Translations under genes and position numbers: made by a program
The notes under the pieces: model-generated
What the model saw: the letters and a program-made list of their open reading frames with translations, nothing else
Told to the model about the DNA's origin: nothing
Database searches by the model: none
In this document: piece by piece, positions 25,592 through 33,421 of the stretch
How the letters are laid out: each line of letters starts with the position of its first letter
How positions within the stretch are numbered: the first letter of the stretch is position 1
From: Nitrospirales bacterium
GTDB taxonomy: Bacteria > Nitrospirota > Nitrospiria > Nitrospirales > UBA8639
Direction: 5' to 3'
DNA length: 51,164 nt
Assembly: GCA_029261255.1 (NCBI GenBank)
Contig: JAJDBQ010000234.1
Span: forward strand, 1 to 51,164

Positions 25592-26938
25592 ATGGGCATA
25601 ACATCAGCGTTCTTTGCAGCGACGAGTGGAATTAATGCAACGAGTCGTGCACTTAGTGAAATTGGAAATAACATCGCCAATGCACAGACCGTCGGCTATA
25701 AAAGCCGATCGGTTTCCTTTGGTGATCTATTTGGCGCCACGATTGGTGGCGGAGGAACCAGTACCGCATTGACTGAAGGTCGTGGTGTGCGGGTATTGGG
25801 GATCGATCCCAGCTTTACGCAAGGCTCGCTGCAGACTACCTCGAATGCCTTAGATTTAGCTATTGATGGTGATGGATTTTTTCAAGTCAATGATTCGTCG
25901 GGGAACACTTTTTTTTCTCGGGCAGGGCAGTTTAATATTGATGCAAATGGCAACATAACGAATCCGGCTGGTTTGCGTCTGCAAGGGGTTGATGCCACGA
26001 CTGGCGCTACAGGTGATTTGGTTCTAGACACAAATCAACAGGTTGGCACGGCGACCACAAGTGTGACCATGAGCGGAAATTTGAAAGCTGATTTGCCTTT
26101 GCTCGCTGCACCCAGCGATGCCGCTCTCTTAGCTGATCCGTCAAGCTCGGCTGTTTCTCAATTTAGTTCACCGGTTCGGGTGTTTGATTCCCAGGGATCC
26201 GGTCATGATTTGAATATATATTTTACCAAGACAGCGGCGAATACATGGCTATACCATGTGCTGGCTGCACAGAGTGAAGTTGATGTCCCAGCCGGACAAG
26301 AAAACACCACAACGGGCAATGCCTTAGTTGCTGATGGGACGCTGACGTTTAACACCAGCGGATTGTTGGCGTCGGAAAGTACGATTAACTACTATGATGC
26401 GAGCGGAACAGGGGGTGCGGGAATTGATTTTGTCACTGGTACGACAGTGCCAGTTGCTGGCCAAGCTGTTGGCTTTAATTTTGGGACGAGTATTGCGGAA
26501 GGTGGAGCTGGAACGGATGGGATGTTGCAGCAAGGTTCAGCATCAGTCTTACTCACACTCAGTCAGGATGGGTTTTCAAGTGGAACCTTAACTGGGACAT
26601 CAATCGGAGAAGATGGGTCAATAACCGGACGATTTTCCAATGGGACAACCCAGGCCATCGGACAAGTAGAACTGACGCGTTTTATCAATCCTGATGGCTT
26701 GCAACCAATTGGGCGAAATCTCTTCATTCAATCAGGGGATTCAGGAACGCCATTGACTGGGAATCCTGGTGACGGTTCTTTTGGAAAAATATCAGCGAGC
26801 ACCTTAGAAACTTCTAATGTCGATTTGGGGGATGAACTCGTGGATATGATCACGATGCAACGAGGTTTTCAAGCCAATTCGCGAATCATTACGACGACGA
26901 ACGATCTCTTGGGAGAGTTGGTCAATCTGGCTCGATAA
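25592..26938 (+). CDS. flgE: Flagellar hook protein FlgE
   Basis: A protein of 448 residues. FlgE polymerises into the hook, the universal joint. It has the axial-family N-terminus SGINATSRALSEIGNNIANA followed by QTVGYKSRSVSFGDLF, the LDLAIDGDGFFQV motif, a central domain of Ser/Thr/Gly-rich strands and the C-terminus LETSNVDLGDELVDMITMQR with FQANSRIITT. It closes the first flagellar transcription unit: a strong intrinsic terminator follows 28 bases after the stop. Confidence 0.97.
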   Translation: MGITSAFFAATSGINATSRALSEIGNNIANAQTVGYKSRSVSFGDLFGATIGGGGTSTALTEGRGVRVLGIDPSFTQGSLQTTSNALDLAIDGDGFFQVNDSSGNTFFSRAGQFNIDANGNITNPAGLRLQGVDATTGATGDLVLDTNQQVGTATTSVTMSGNLKADLPLLAAPSDAALLADPSSSAVSQFSSPVRVFDSQGSGHDLNIYFTKTAANTWLYHVLAAQSEVDVPAGQENTTTGNALVADGTLTFNTSGLLASESTINYYDASGTGGAGIDFVTGTTVPVAGQAVGFNFGTSIAEGGAGTDGMLQQGSASVLLTLSQDGFSSGTLTGTSIGEDGSITGRFSNGTTQAIGQVELTRFINPDGLQPIGRNLFIQSGDSGTPLTGNPGDGSFGKISASTLETSNVDLGDELVDMITMQRGFQANSRIITTTNDLLGELVNLAR

Positions 26939-26965
26939 GTTTTCGTCCCAACGCGTGAATCTGAA

Positions 26966-26999
26966 GCCCCCTGTCATTACTGGCAGGGGGCTTTTTTTT
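26966..26999 (+). terminator. Rho-independent terminator after flgE
   Basis: Perfect 8-base stem GCCCCCTG (26966-26973) / CAGGGGGC (26984-26991), a 10-base loop, then eight T (26992-26999). It is the only textbook intrinsic terminator in the flagellar region and separates flgE from the fliL operon. Confidence 0.93.
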
Positions 27000-27200
27000 G
27001 TTCAAGTCGACCACAAACACGTGTCGAGGAGGTAATGACCTTAAAGCGTCAAAGCTTCCAGCGCAACGCCAGGAAAATGACGATATGCGTATCACATTGT
27101 TCTGTGAGAAGGTTTGGTTTGTATCTGTCATCATGACTGAATGTCTTGTTTTTATGACGTTTTTTGATCGGACAGGGAGAAGAGAGCATTCGTGGGTGCA

Positions 27201-27216
27201 TGGCATAGAGGTTGCT
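27201..27216 (+). promoter_or_regulatory. Sigma-54 promoter of the fliL operon
   Basis: TGGCAT (27201-27206), five bases, TTGCT (27212-27216), with GG and GC exactly 10 bases apart; one mismatch to consensus. It is about 60 bases before fliL and downstream of the flgE terminator. The gap 26939-27274 holds only the terminator and this promoter; an open frame there (26998-27282) does not look like a gene. Confidence 0.78.
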
Positions 27217-27274
27217 CCCTTTGAAAGAGAAACGGTGGGTTCAAGAACTAATTTTTTGCATGTGAGGTTATGGT

Positions 27275-27769
27275 ATGGCTGATGAAGAAGCCAGTGATGC
27301 GGCGCCGGCAGCAGGGGGATCAAGTAAAAAAATGATGATGCTAGGGCTTGTCGGCGTTCTTCTCCTTGGTGGAGGAGGAGGGGCGGCATGGTTTTTCATG
27401 GGAGGAGAAAAGGAAGAAGGCGAGAAGCATGCCAAGGCGGAGCACGAGGAAGAGCATTCTGAAGAGCCTGGTCCCGTCATGGAACTGGAGCCGTTTCTTC
27501 TCAATCTTGCCGATCGAGATGAGCTGCGGTTTCTTAAAGTCAGTATTAAATTAGAGTTAGATCGTCCAGAAGAAAAAACTGACTATACGAATAAAGTGCC
27601 AGCTATTCGTGATGTGCTCCTTGTCCTGTTAAGTAGCAAGGAATCGCAAATATTGCGGACGACGAATGGGAAACGGCGAATTCGCGAAGAAATTATGACG
27701 CGGGTGAATGGGGTGATGAACAAAGGGAAAGTCGCGAATGTGTTCTTTACAGATTTCATCATTCAATAA
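27275..27769 (+). CDS. fliL: Flagellar basal body-associated protein FliL
   Basis: A protein of 164 residues. FliL forms rings around the stator and stabilises torque generation. It has a short cytoplasmic N-terminus, one transmembrane segment (MMMLGLVGVLLLGGGGGAAW, about 25-44), an acidic His/Glu-rich linker and the FliL periplasmic domain (MELEPFLLNLADRDELRFLK, RDVLLVLLSSKESQIL). It is the first gene after the second sigma-54 promoter. Confidence 0.94.
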   Translation: MADEEASDAAPAAGGSSKKMMMLGLVGVLLLGGGGGAAWFFMGGEKEEGEKHAKAEHEEEHSEEPGPVMELEPFLLNLADRDELRFLKVSIKLELDRPEEKTDYTNKVPAIRDVLLVLLSSKESQILRTTNGKRRIREEIMTRVNGVMNKGKVANVFFTDFIIQ

Positions 27770-27770
27770 A

Positions 27771-27860
27771 AACGTCAGGCGTAAGGGGGAAGCCGTAGAG
27801 CGGAAGGAATAAAGATGGTTTTGAATTTACGCCTTACGCCTTACGCCTCACGTTTTACGA
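27771..27860. repeat. Heptad hairpin element E6 (GTAAGGC type)
   Basis: 5' arm (27772-27790): ACGTCAGGCGTAAGGGGGA. 3' arm (27827-27859): TTACGCCTTACGCCTTACG then CCTCACGTTTTACGA, with three near-perfect GCCTTAC/GCCTCAC units. It fills the fliL-fliM gap. Confidence 0.8.
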
Positions 27861-27890
27861 AGGTTTTTTACTTTTTATCAGATTAAGAAT

Positions 27891-28877
27891 ATGGAAAAGA
27901 TACTCAGTCAAGATGAAGTTGATGCGTTGCTTCGGGGTGTTTCTGATGGAGCCATTGAAACCGAAGAGGAAGTGGTCGAGGATGAACTTCAAGAAGGGCC
28001 GATTCCCTATGACCTAGGAAACCAAGAATGGGTGATCCGGGGTCGCATGCCGACCTTGGATGTGATTCATCAACAATTCTCTCGCCTGTTCCGCCTCGCC
28101 CTGAGCGACATTCTTCGTAAAACGGCTGAAGTGACCGTCACAAATCAATCGGTCTTGAAATTTGGTGAATTCACCAAGCGGTTGCCCGTTCCGGCCTATC
28201 TTCAAATTATTTCCATGGAACCTCTTCGAGGAACCGCGATGGTGGCACTCGATGCCGCAACGGTCTATCTTCTTGTCGATCATTTTTTTGGCGGAGCCGG
28301 GCAGACTCACGTGAAGCCAGAAGGGCAGGATTTTACAGTGATCGAGCAGCGCGTGATGCGTAAGGTGATCGCCATGGGATTGAAGGACTTACAGAAGGCC
28401 TGGGAGCCTGTTCAAAAGGTTGTGGTGAAACCAGTGCGGGCGGAAATGAATCCTCAATTAGCCTCGATCGTCTTGCCAGCTGATGTTGTCATCGTGGTGA
28501 CGTTAGGAATTGAACTTGGCAATTCAGTGGGAGATCTGCACCTCTGCCTTCCGTATGCCATGTTGGAACCGATTCGAGATCGACTCCAAGTGAGCTTTCA
28601 AAGTGATTTTTATGAAGTTGATCACAGTTGGGTTAATCGATTTGCGAGCAGGATTAAGGATGCGCCGGTCAAGATAACTGTGACACTCGGGGAAGCCGAA
28701 GTGACCGTAGAGGAGTTTATGAATTTTGAAGCGGGAGATGTCATCGGTTTAAATCAATCTCCTCAGCAGCCATTAATTGCGACCGTAGAAGGCGTGCCTA
28801 AATTTGCGGGTTTTCCAGGGACGGCGAATGGGATGCAATCATTTCAAATTCTGGACCAGGTCATGTTGCCGGAATAG
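27891..28877 (+). CDS. fliM: Flagellar motor switch protein FliM
   Basis: A protein of 328 residues. FliM binds phosphorylated CheY and passes the direction signal to FliG. The N-terminal peptide KILSQDEVDALLRGV is the CheY-docking motif. The CheC-like middle domain contains MEPLRGTAMVALDA and VDHFFGGAG; the C-terminal SpoA domain follows (VTLGEAEVTVEEFMNFEAGD). No strong ribosome-binding site precedes the ATG; the upstream gap is taken up by hairpin element E6. Confidence 0.97.
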   Translation: MEKILSQDEVDALLRGVSDGAIETEEEVVEDELQEGPIPYDLGNQEWVIRGRMPTLDVIHQQFSRLFRLALSDILRKTAEVTVTNQSVLKFGEFTKRLPVPAYLQIISMEPLRGTAMVALDAATVYLLVDHFFGGAGQTHVKPEGQDFTVIEQRVMRKVIAMGLKDLQKAWEPVQKVVVKPVRAEMNPQLASIVLPADVVIVVTLGIELGNSVGDLHLCLPYAMLEPIRDRLQVSFQSDFYEVDHSWVNRFASRIKDAPVKITVTLGEAEVTVEEFMNFEAGDVIGLNQSPQQPLIATVEGVPKFAGFPGTANGMQSFQILDQVMLPE

Positions 28878-28937
28878 GTCGTCAAGCCTGATGCGAAGAT
28901 GACATGGCCACGAATGCAGACAACATGGAGATGAGAC

Positions 28938-29477
28938 ATGAGTGAAGAAGACAACGTAGACATGGACAGCTTTGATGCTGAGAAAGAAATGGCAGAGGCC
29001 ATGGCTCAGGAAACGGCCACGCAGAGTGAAGCGCCCTTTGATGCTGAGAAAGAAATGGCGGAGGCGATGGCTCAGGAAGCGGCGACGACCAGTGAGGTGC
29101 CCTTTGATGCCGAGAAAGAAATGATGGAGGCGATGGCCCAGGAAGTCACGCCAAAGGCGGAGAGTCCGTTGCCGACTTTGACGCCACCAGCTGCATCAGA
29201 CCCAACGCCTCCTCAGGATGGCAATCTTGAGCGACTGTTAGATATTCCGCTTGTGTTATCTGCGCAATTGGGGAATACACGAATGTTGATTAAGGATCTG
29301 CTCCAGCTTGGTCCAGGATCAATCGTTGAATTAGATAAACTCGCAGGAGAGCCGCTAGAGGTCTTGGTGAATGAGCGCCTGGTGGCACGCGGTGAAGTCG
29401 TGATGGTGAATGAGAAGTTTGGCATTCGTCTCACGGATGTCATCAGTGCTACTGAACGAGTGAATAAACTTCGTTAA
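28938..29477 (+). CDS. fliN: Flagellar motor switch protein FliN, with an N-terminal triple repeat
   Basis: A protein of 179 residues. The last 85 residues are a normal FliN SpoA domain (LLDIPLVLSAQLGNTRM, GSIVELDKLAGEPLEVLVN, GEVVMVNEKFGIRLTDV) that forms the bottom of the C ring. Ahead of it are three tandem 22-residue units built on FDAEKEMAEAMAQE (residues 12-77), acidic and probably helical. FliN proteins usually have a shorter unstructured N-terminus, so this extension is unusual; it might bind a partner such as FliH or an effector. Confidence 0.95.
   Translation: MSEEDNVDMDSFDAEKEMAEAMAQETATQSEAPFDAEKEMAEAMAQEAATTSEVPFDAEKEMMEAMAQEVTPKAESPLPTLTPPAASDPTPPQDGNLERLLDIPLVLSAQLGNTRMLIKDLLQLGPGSIVELDKLAGEPLEVLVNERLVARGEVVMVNEKFGIRLTDVISATERVNKLR
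28971..29168 (+). repeat. Three tandem 66-bp coding repeats in fliN
   Basis: Three in-frame copies of 66 bases (28971-29036, 29037-29102, 29103-29168), each beginning with codons for FDAEKEM and encoding AMAQE in the middle. Copies 1 and 2 are most alike; copy 3 has diverged at its end. This indicates recent duplication and a likely site of copy-number variation between strains. Confidence 0.85.
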
Positions 29478-29479
29478 GA

Positions 29480-29550
29480 ACATAAGGGGTAAGACGTAAA
29501 ACGCTAGGGGAAGAATTTTTTTTCGCCTGACGTTTCACGCCTCACGAAAA
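29480..29550. repeat. Heptad hairpin element E7 (GTAAGAC/GCCTGAC type)
   Basis: 5' arm (29482-29510): ATAAGGGGTAAGACGTAAAA then CGCTAGGGG. 3' arm (29524-29548): CGCCTGACGTTTCACGCCTC then ACGAA. It spans essentially all of the fliN-fliO gap and ends two bases before the fliO ATG. Confidence 0.78.
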
Positions 29551-29552
29551 AA

Positions 29553-29954
29553 ATGGATTTGACACATGAAGCACTCAAAATGGCCGGGGCGTTGGCTGTG
29601 GTCATCACTATCCTTCTGGCCGGGCTGGCTTGGGTCCGTCGCACATTTGGGGAAATTCCTGGAAATGGTGGTGAGCCTCTGATGCGTGTGCTGGGAGGTC
29701 TGCGAGTTGGCACAGGAAAGCAAATCATGCTGGTTGATGTCGCAGGGGAAGTCTTGGTCTTAGGTACCACAGCCAAAGACATGATCTTATTAACAACAAT
29801 CACTGACGAAGAGCGTACGACTCGCATGCGAGGGTTGGCGAATCCTGTTGCCAGTCGCATTGGGTCGTGGCTAGGGCGTGCCACAGAGCCCAATTCAGAA
29901 AAGAATGACGCTGGGGTAGTTTCCAATCCGTCGTCTGCCAGGATGGAAAAATGA
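29553..29954 (+). CDS. fliO: Flagellar biosynthesis protein FliO
   Basis: A protein of 133 residues. FliO helps assemble the FliP export-gate ring. One transmembrane helix lies at about 12-30 (ALAVVITILLAGLAWV), followed by the FliO domain with LRVGTGKQIMLVDVAGEVLVLGTT (shown here split by function: an LRVG strand then a VLGTT strand). No Shine-Dalgarno sequence precedes the ATG, since hairpin element E7 ends immediately before it. The stop overlaps fliP by ATGA. Confidence 0.88.
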   Translation: MDLTHEALKMAGALAVVITILLAGLAWVRRTFGEIPGNGGEPLMRVLGGLRVGTGKQIMLVDVAGEVLVLGTTAKDMILLTTITDEERTTRMRGLANPVASRIGSWLGRATEPNSEKNDAGVVSNPSSARMEK

Positions 29955-30757
29955 TCATGAATGGTTTTGCGAAACCTGTGGGAGCCTGGGCAAGCCGTTG
30001 TGCTGCGTGTCTTGGACTGCTGAGTGGTGTCGTAGTGAGCGATGTCATGATGAGGCCAACCTCCGCGTTGGCGCAAGCCACAACAGATCCAATAATCAGC
30101 TTGCAAGTGTCTGGGCTCGATGCAACAGAACCCTGGACATTTGGTCTGCGCATTCTTTTTATGCTGACGGTTCTTACGTTGGCGCCTGCACTCCTCATGT
30201 TAGTCACATCGTTTACCCGTGTGGTGATTGTTCTTGGGTTGTTGCGACAAGCCTTAGGGACTCTCCATGCGCCTCCCAATCAAGTCATGATTGGCTTAGC
30301 GTTATTTTTGACGTTATTCATCATGATGCCGGTGTGGGAGCAAGTGCGAACAGAGGCGTTGAATCCTTTCCTTGAAAATCAGGTGACACAAGAAGTCGCC
30401 ATGGAACGCGCTATTCAACCGATACGAGAGTTTATGTTGAAACAGGTCAGGGAAAAAGACTTGGGTATGTTTATGAGTATGGGGAAAATTCCCGATCCTC
30501 AGACCTCGAAGGATATTCCCATCCATGTTTTAGTGCCAGCGTTTATCACGAGTGAATTGCGAACGGCCTTTCAAATTGGGTTTCTCATCTATGTTCCGTT
30601 TCTTGTGATCGATATGATCGTGGCGAGTACGTTGATGTCTATGGGGATGATGATGTTGCCTCCTATCATGATTTCGCTGCCGTTTAAGCTTGTCTTGTTC
30701 GTCCTTGCAGACGGGTGGTTTTTGGTCGTGGGTTCACTCATGAATAGTTTTCAGTAA
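29951..30757 (+). CDS. fliP: Flagellar export gate protein FliP
   Basis: A protein of 268 residues with a cleavable N-terminal signal (ending near SALA), as known for FliP. Five FliP subunits form the core channel of the flagellar export gate. Diagnostic segments: TLAPALLMLVTSFTRVVIVL, LGTLHAPPNQVMIGLALFLT, ITSELRTAFQIGFLIYVPF and MGMMMLPPIMISLPFKLVLF. It overlaps fliO by ATGA. Confidence 0.97.
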   Translation: MIMNGFAKPVGAWASRCAACLGLLSGVVVSDVMMRPTSALAQATTDPIISLQVSGLDATEPWTFGLRILFMLTVLTLAPALLMLVTSFTRVVIVLGLLRQALGTLHAPPNQVMIGLALFLTLFIMMPVWEQVRTEALNPFLENQVTQEVAMERAIQPIREFMLKQVREKDLGMFMSMGKIPDPQTSKDIPIHVLVPAFITSELRTAFQIGFLIYVPFLVIDMIVASTLMSMGMMMLPPIMISLPFKLVLFVLADGWFLVVGSLMNSFQ

Positions 30758-30763
30758 CGAAAT

Positions 30764-30857
30764 GCCGTCAGGCGTGAAGCGAAAAAAGACGTGAGGCGAG
30801 AGGTCGTCATCATGACCAATCTTTTTTCTTTACGTTTCACGCCTTACGCCTCACGAA
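30764..30857. repeat. Heptad hairpin element E8
   Basis: 5' arm: GCCGTCAGGCGTGAAGC (30764-30780), then GACGTGAGGCGAGAGG. 3' arm (30830-30857): TTTACGTTTCACGCCTTACG then CCTCACGA. An inner stem GGTC/GACC sits at the tip (30803-30818). It lies between fliP and fliQ. Confidence 0.8.
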
Positions 30858-30897
30858 ATAACTTCATGTTTCATCTTTCACCTAGAGGACAAAAATA

Positions 30898-31167
30898 GTG
30901 ACTCCAGAGGGCGTAATGGCGGTCGGCCAGGAAGCGATTAAAACAATTTTACTTGTGGCAGGCCCCATGTTGGGATTGAGCTTGATCGTGGGACTGATGG
31001 TCAGCGCATTTCAAGCGATGACACAAATCAATGAAATGACTCTCACGTTTTTGCCAAAGATTATCACGATGTTCCTTGTGCTGCTCTTCATGTTTCCATG
31101 GATGTTACAAATTCTCGTGGGTTTTATGACCGGTGTCTGGGGACAAATTCCTGAAATGGCTCAATGA
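30898..31167 (+). CDS. fliQ: Flagellar export gate protein FliQ
   Basis: A protein of 89 residues starting with GTG after GAGGAC. Two transmembrane helices (TILLVAGPMLGLSLIVGLMV and MFLVLLFMFPWMLQILVGF) flank the conserved loop AFQAMTQINEMTLTFLPK. FliQ surrounds the FliPR channel. It is separated from fliP and fliR by heptad hairpin elements, which is unusual since these genes are normally tightly packed. Confidence 0.97.
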   Translation: MTPEGVMAVGQEAIKTILLVAGPMLGLSLIVGLMVSAFQAMTQINEMTLTFLPKIITMFLVLLFMFPWMLQILVGFMTGVWGQIPEMAQ

Positions 31168-31250
31168 GGGAAGACGTGAATCGTGAGGCGTCAGGTGAAA
31201 TAAAAAGAGATATTACTCCTTCACGTTTTACCCCTCACGCCTTACGAAAA
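31168..31250. repeat. Heptad hairpin element E9
   Basis: 5' arm (31171-31197): AAGACGTGAATCGTGAGGCG then TCAGGTG. 3' arm (31217-31248): CCTTCACGTTTTACCCCTCA then CGCCTTACGA. It starts directly after the fliQ stop. Confidence 0.78.
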
Positions 31251-31328
31251 TTGACCATAGTTATGACACAGACTTTAAACAGGACAATAAGAAGGCTCAT
31301 TTTTTCGTGCAAGGAAGTAGGCTAGCTG

Positions 31329-32114
31329 GTGTTGCAATGGGATATGGCGATGCAACAAGTTTGGCAATTTATCGTGGTGCTCGTGCGAACTTCGGTCATT
31401 TTGGCGGCATTGCCTCTACTGGGAGGCCGAACGGTTCCCAAGAGCATCAAAATTGGGTTAGCCGCAGCGATCTCCGTGGTTCTGACTCCCGTTGTAACTT
31501 TTACGCTGCCGCCCAATTGGTTAGAGCCCGTTCATTTGGTGATGGCCTTAGGTGCGGAAATACTCGTTGGACTCGTGCTTGGTTTTGCCATGCGATTAAT
31601 CATGGCAGCCGTGGAATTGGCTGGAGATGTGCTGGGATTTCAAGTGGGGTTTGCGATGGCCAATGCGCTCGATCCCGTCTCCCAAGTGCAAACACCGGTG
31701 TTCGGACAATTGATGACCGTCCTGGCCACGCTATTATATTTTCAGATAGACGGACACCTCCTGTTGCTCTTAGCGCTGGGCAGTAGTTTTCAGTTGATTC
31801 CTCCATTCGGTGCGCACCTGAGTGCACCGCTTCTTCCCGATGTGACAGGATTGATTCAACGGATGTATGAGACGGGGTTGAGATTGGCGGCTCCGGTGAT
31901 GGCCGCCACATTTCTTGTGCATATCACAATGGGTGTACTTGGGCGTCTTGTTCCTCAAATGAACATTTTGATGACCAGTTTTCCTATCACCATTTCTGTT
32001 GGCCTTATCGTGTTGGGGTTGGGTTTGCCGTTCATCGCCTTGGTGTTTCAGCAGTCGGTCTTGGAGATGGAAGGTATTTTATGGGATCTCTTGCAGGAAT
32101 TAGGGCATGGCTGA
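31329..32114 (+). CDS. fliR: Flagellar export gate protein FliR
   Basis: A protein of 261 residues starting with GTG at 31329 (MLQWDMAMQQVWQF), which fits the FliR family N-terminus. FliR caps the FliPQR channel with several hydrophobic helices. Typical segments: VRTSVILAALPLLGGRTVP, EILVGLVLGFAMRLIMAAVE and GFQVGFAMANALDP. The C-terminus overlaps flhB by eight bases. Confidence 0.95.
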   Translation: MLQWDMAMQQVWQFIVVLVRTSVILAALPLLGGRTVPKSIKIGLAAAISVVLTPVVTFTLPPNWLEPVHLVMALGAEILVGLVLGFAMRLIMAAVELAGDVLGFQVGFAMANALDPVSQVQTPVFGQLMTVLATLLYFQIDGHLLLLLALGSSFQLIPPFGAHLSAPLLPDVTGLIQRMYETGLRLAAPVMAATFLVHITMGVLGRLVPQMNILMTSFPITISVGLIVLGLGLPFIALVFQQSVLEMEGILWDLLQELGHG

Positions 32115-33186
32115 AAATAAAGACGGAGGAGAAAAATCCGAAGAACCGACAGGGAAAAAATTAGCGGATGCACGTAAAAAAGGCCAAGTCCCTATCACGA
32201 GAGAATTACCCCCGCTCTTTGTGTTGTTAGGTGGCGTGGGAGCGATCACGCTGTGGGCACCTCAAATGCTTCGAGAATTCTCCGAGCACTATCGGCATTG
32301 GTTAGAACAGGCAGGAACACTGCAGCTTGATCCAACCACGATACACCTGTTGCTGTTTAATGTGATGAACAAAGCCTTTGTGCCGCTCATTCCGTTTGGC
32401 CTCATCGTCGCCCTATTAGCCTTGGCTGCTCTCTTGATGCAAACAGGACCTTTATGGATAGAGGAGGGGTTGAAGCCCAAACCCTCGAAAATGAATCCCA
32501 TGAATGGGATCAAACGCATATTTTCATGGAAAGGGGTGATCGAACTAATCAAGTCTCTCGCGAAGCTCGCTATGGTGGCGGGAATACTTTATGGCGTGTT
32601 TTCCGAAAGTATGTCTGATCTTGTACAACTTCCCATTAAGAATATCTTGGAGTCGATTGGAGTTACCTGGGATCTCGTACAAGACATTGTCTGGTCCGTT
32701 GGAGGTATCCTTTTAATTTTGGCGGTAGCCGATTTTGTCTATCAACGGTGGCAACATAACGAAGATTTAAAAATGACAAAGCAGGAAGTCAAAGATGAAT
32801 CGAAGGATGCGGAAGGGGATCCTCAGATTCGATCTCGTCGACAAAGTTTACAACGGGAACGAGCACGGCAACGAATGTTGCAGGCCGTGCCCAAAGCCGA
32901 TGTCATTATTACCAACCCGACGCATTTGGCCGTGGCCCTTCGTTATGACACGGAGAATATGGATGCACCGGTCGTGGTCGCGAAAGGTGCCGGATTTATG
33001 GCGGAAAAAATTAAACAGATTGCGCGTCAGGCGGGTGTGCCGATTATAGAAAATAGAAGCCTGGCCCGTGGTTTATTCAAAGCCAGTAAAGTCGGCCAGG
33101 AAATTCCGACGGCCTTGTATCAAGCGGCAGCAGAACTCTTGGCCTACGTCTATCGTTTGCGACACCCCCAGGATCAAGCCGGGTAA
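32107..33186 (+). CDS. flhB: Flagellar export switch protein FlhB
   Basis: A protein of 359 residues. FlhB has four membrane helices and a cytoplasmic domain that cleaves itself and switches export from hook to filament substrates. The N-terminus has EEPTGKKLADARKKGQVP, and the autocleavage site NPTH is at residues 270-273 (DVIITNPTHLAVAL). It is complete. It starts inside the end of fliR and is followed by hairpin element E10. Confidence 0.97.
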   Translation: MAENKDGGEKSEEPTGKKLADARKKGQVPITRELPPLFVLLGGVGAITLWAPQMLREFSEHYRHWLEQAGTLQLDPTTIHLLLFNVMNKAFVPLIPFGLIVALLALAALLMQTGPLWIEEGLKPKPSKMNPMNGIKRIFSWKGVIELIKSLAKLAMVAGILYGVFSESMSDLVQLPIKNILESIGVTWDLVQDIVWSVGGILLILAVADFVYQRWQHNEDLKMTKQEVKDESKDAEGDPQIRSRRQSLQRERARQRMLQAVPKADVIITNPTHLAVALRYDTENMDAPVVVAKGAGFMAEKIKQIARQAGVPIIENRSLARGLFKASKVGQEIPTALYQAAAELLAYVYRLRHPQDQAG

Positions 33187-33187
33187 A

Positions 33188-33354
33188 CGACGTAAGGGGT
33201 GAGGCGTCAGGCGTGAGGGGGAAGGCCGAAACAGTAAGGAGTAAAGAGTGACGTGTGAAAGGGGAGGGGAAGGTATGAGGCGTAAAGAAAAAGACGAAGG
33301 ATTTCCACGGAGGACGGCTTTTCGCCTTTCGCTTCACGCCTGACGCCTCACGGG
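33188..33354. repeat. Heptad hairpin element E10, nested/mixed flavours
   Basis: 5' side (33189-33221): ACGTAAGGGGTGAGGCGTCA then GGCGTGAGGGGG. An internal AA-type segment AGTAAGGAGTAAAGAGTGAC follows (33233-33252), then TATGAGGCGTAAAG. 3' arm (33323-33353): CGCCTTTCGCTTCACGCCTG then ACGCCTCACGG. The inner AA-type piece has no pairing partner, suggesting a composite element. Confidence 0.75.
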
Positions 33355-33421
33355 GACTATGAGAAGAATTGGGACAGACATTAACAACATTTGCGATATC
33401 CATCGCTAGCTAGGAAACCAG

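Noticed and set aside
26998-27282. Open frame between flgE and fliL as a gene
   Set aside because: It begins at the terminator T-run, covers the fliL sigma-54 promoter, has no good ribosome-binding site and no family resemblance (including to FlbD/SwrD).
31307-31786. Open frame overlapping fliR
   Set aside because: It is out of frame with fliR, rich in Arg/Ser/Cys, and lacks any conserved segment.
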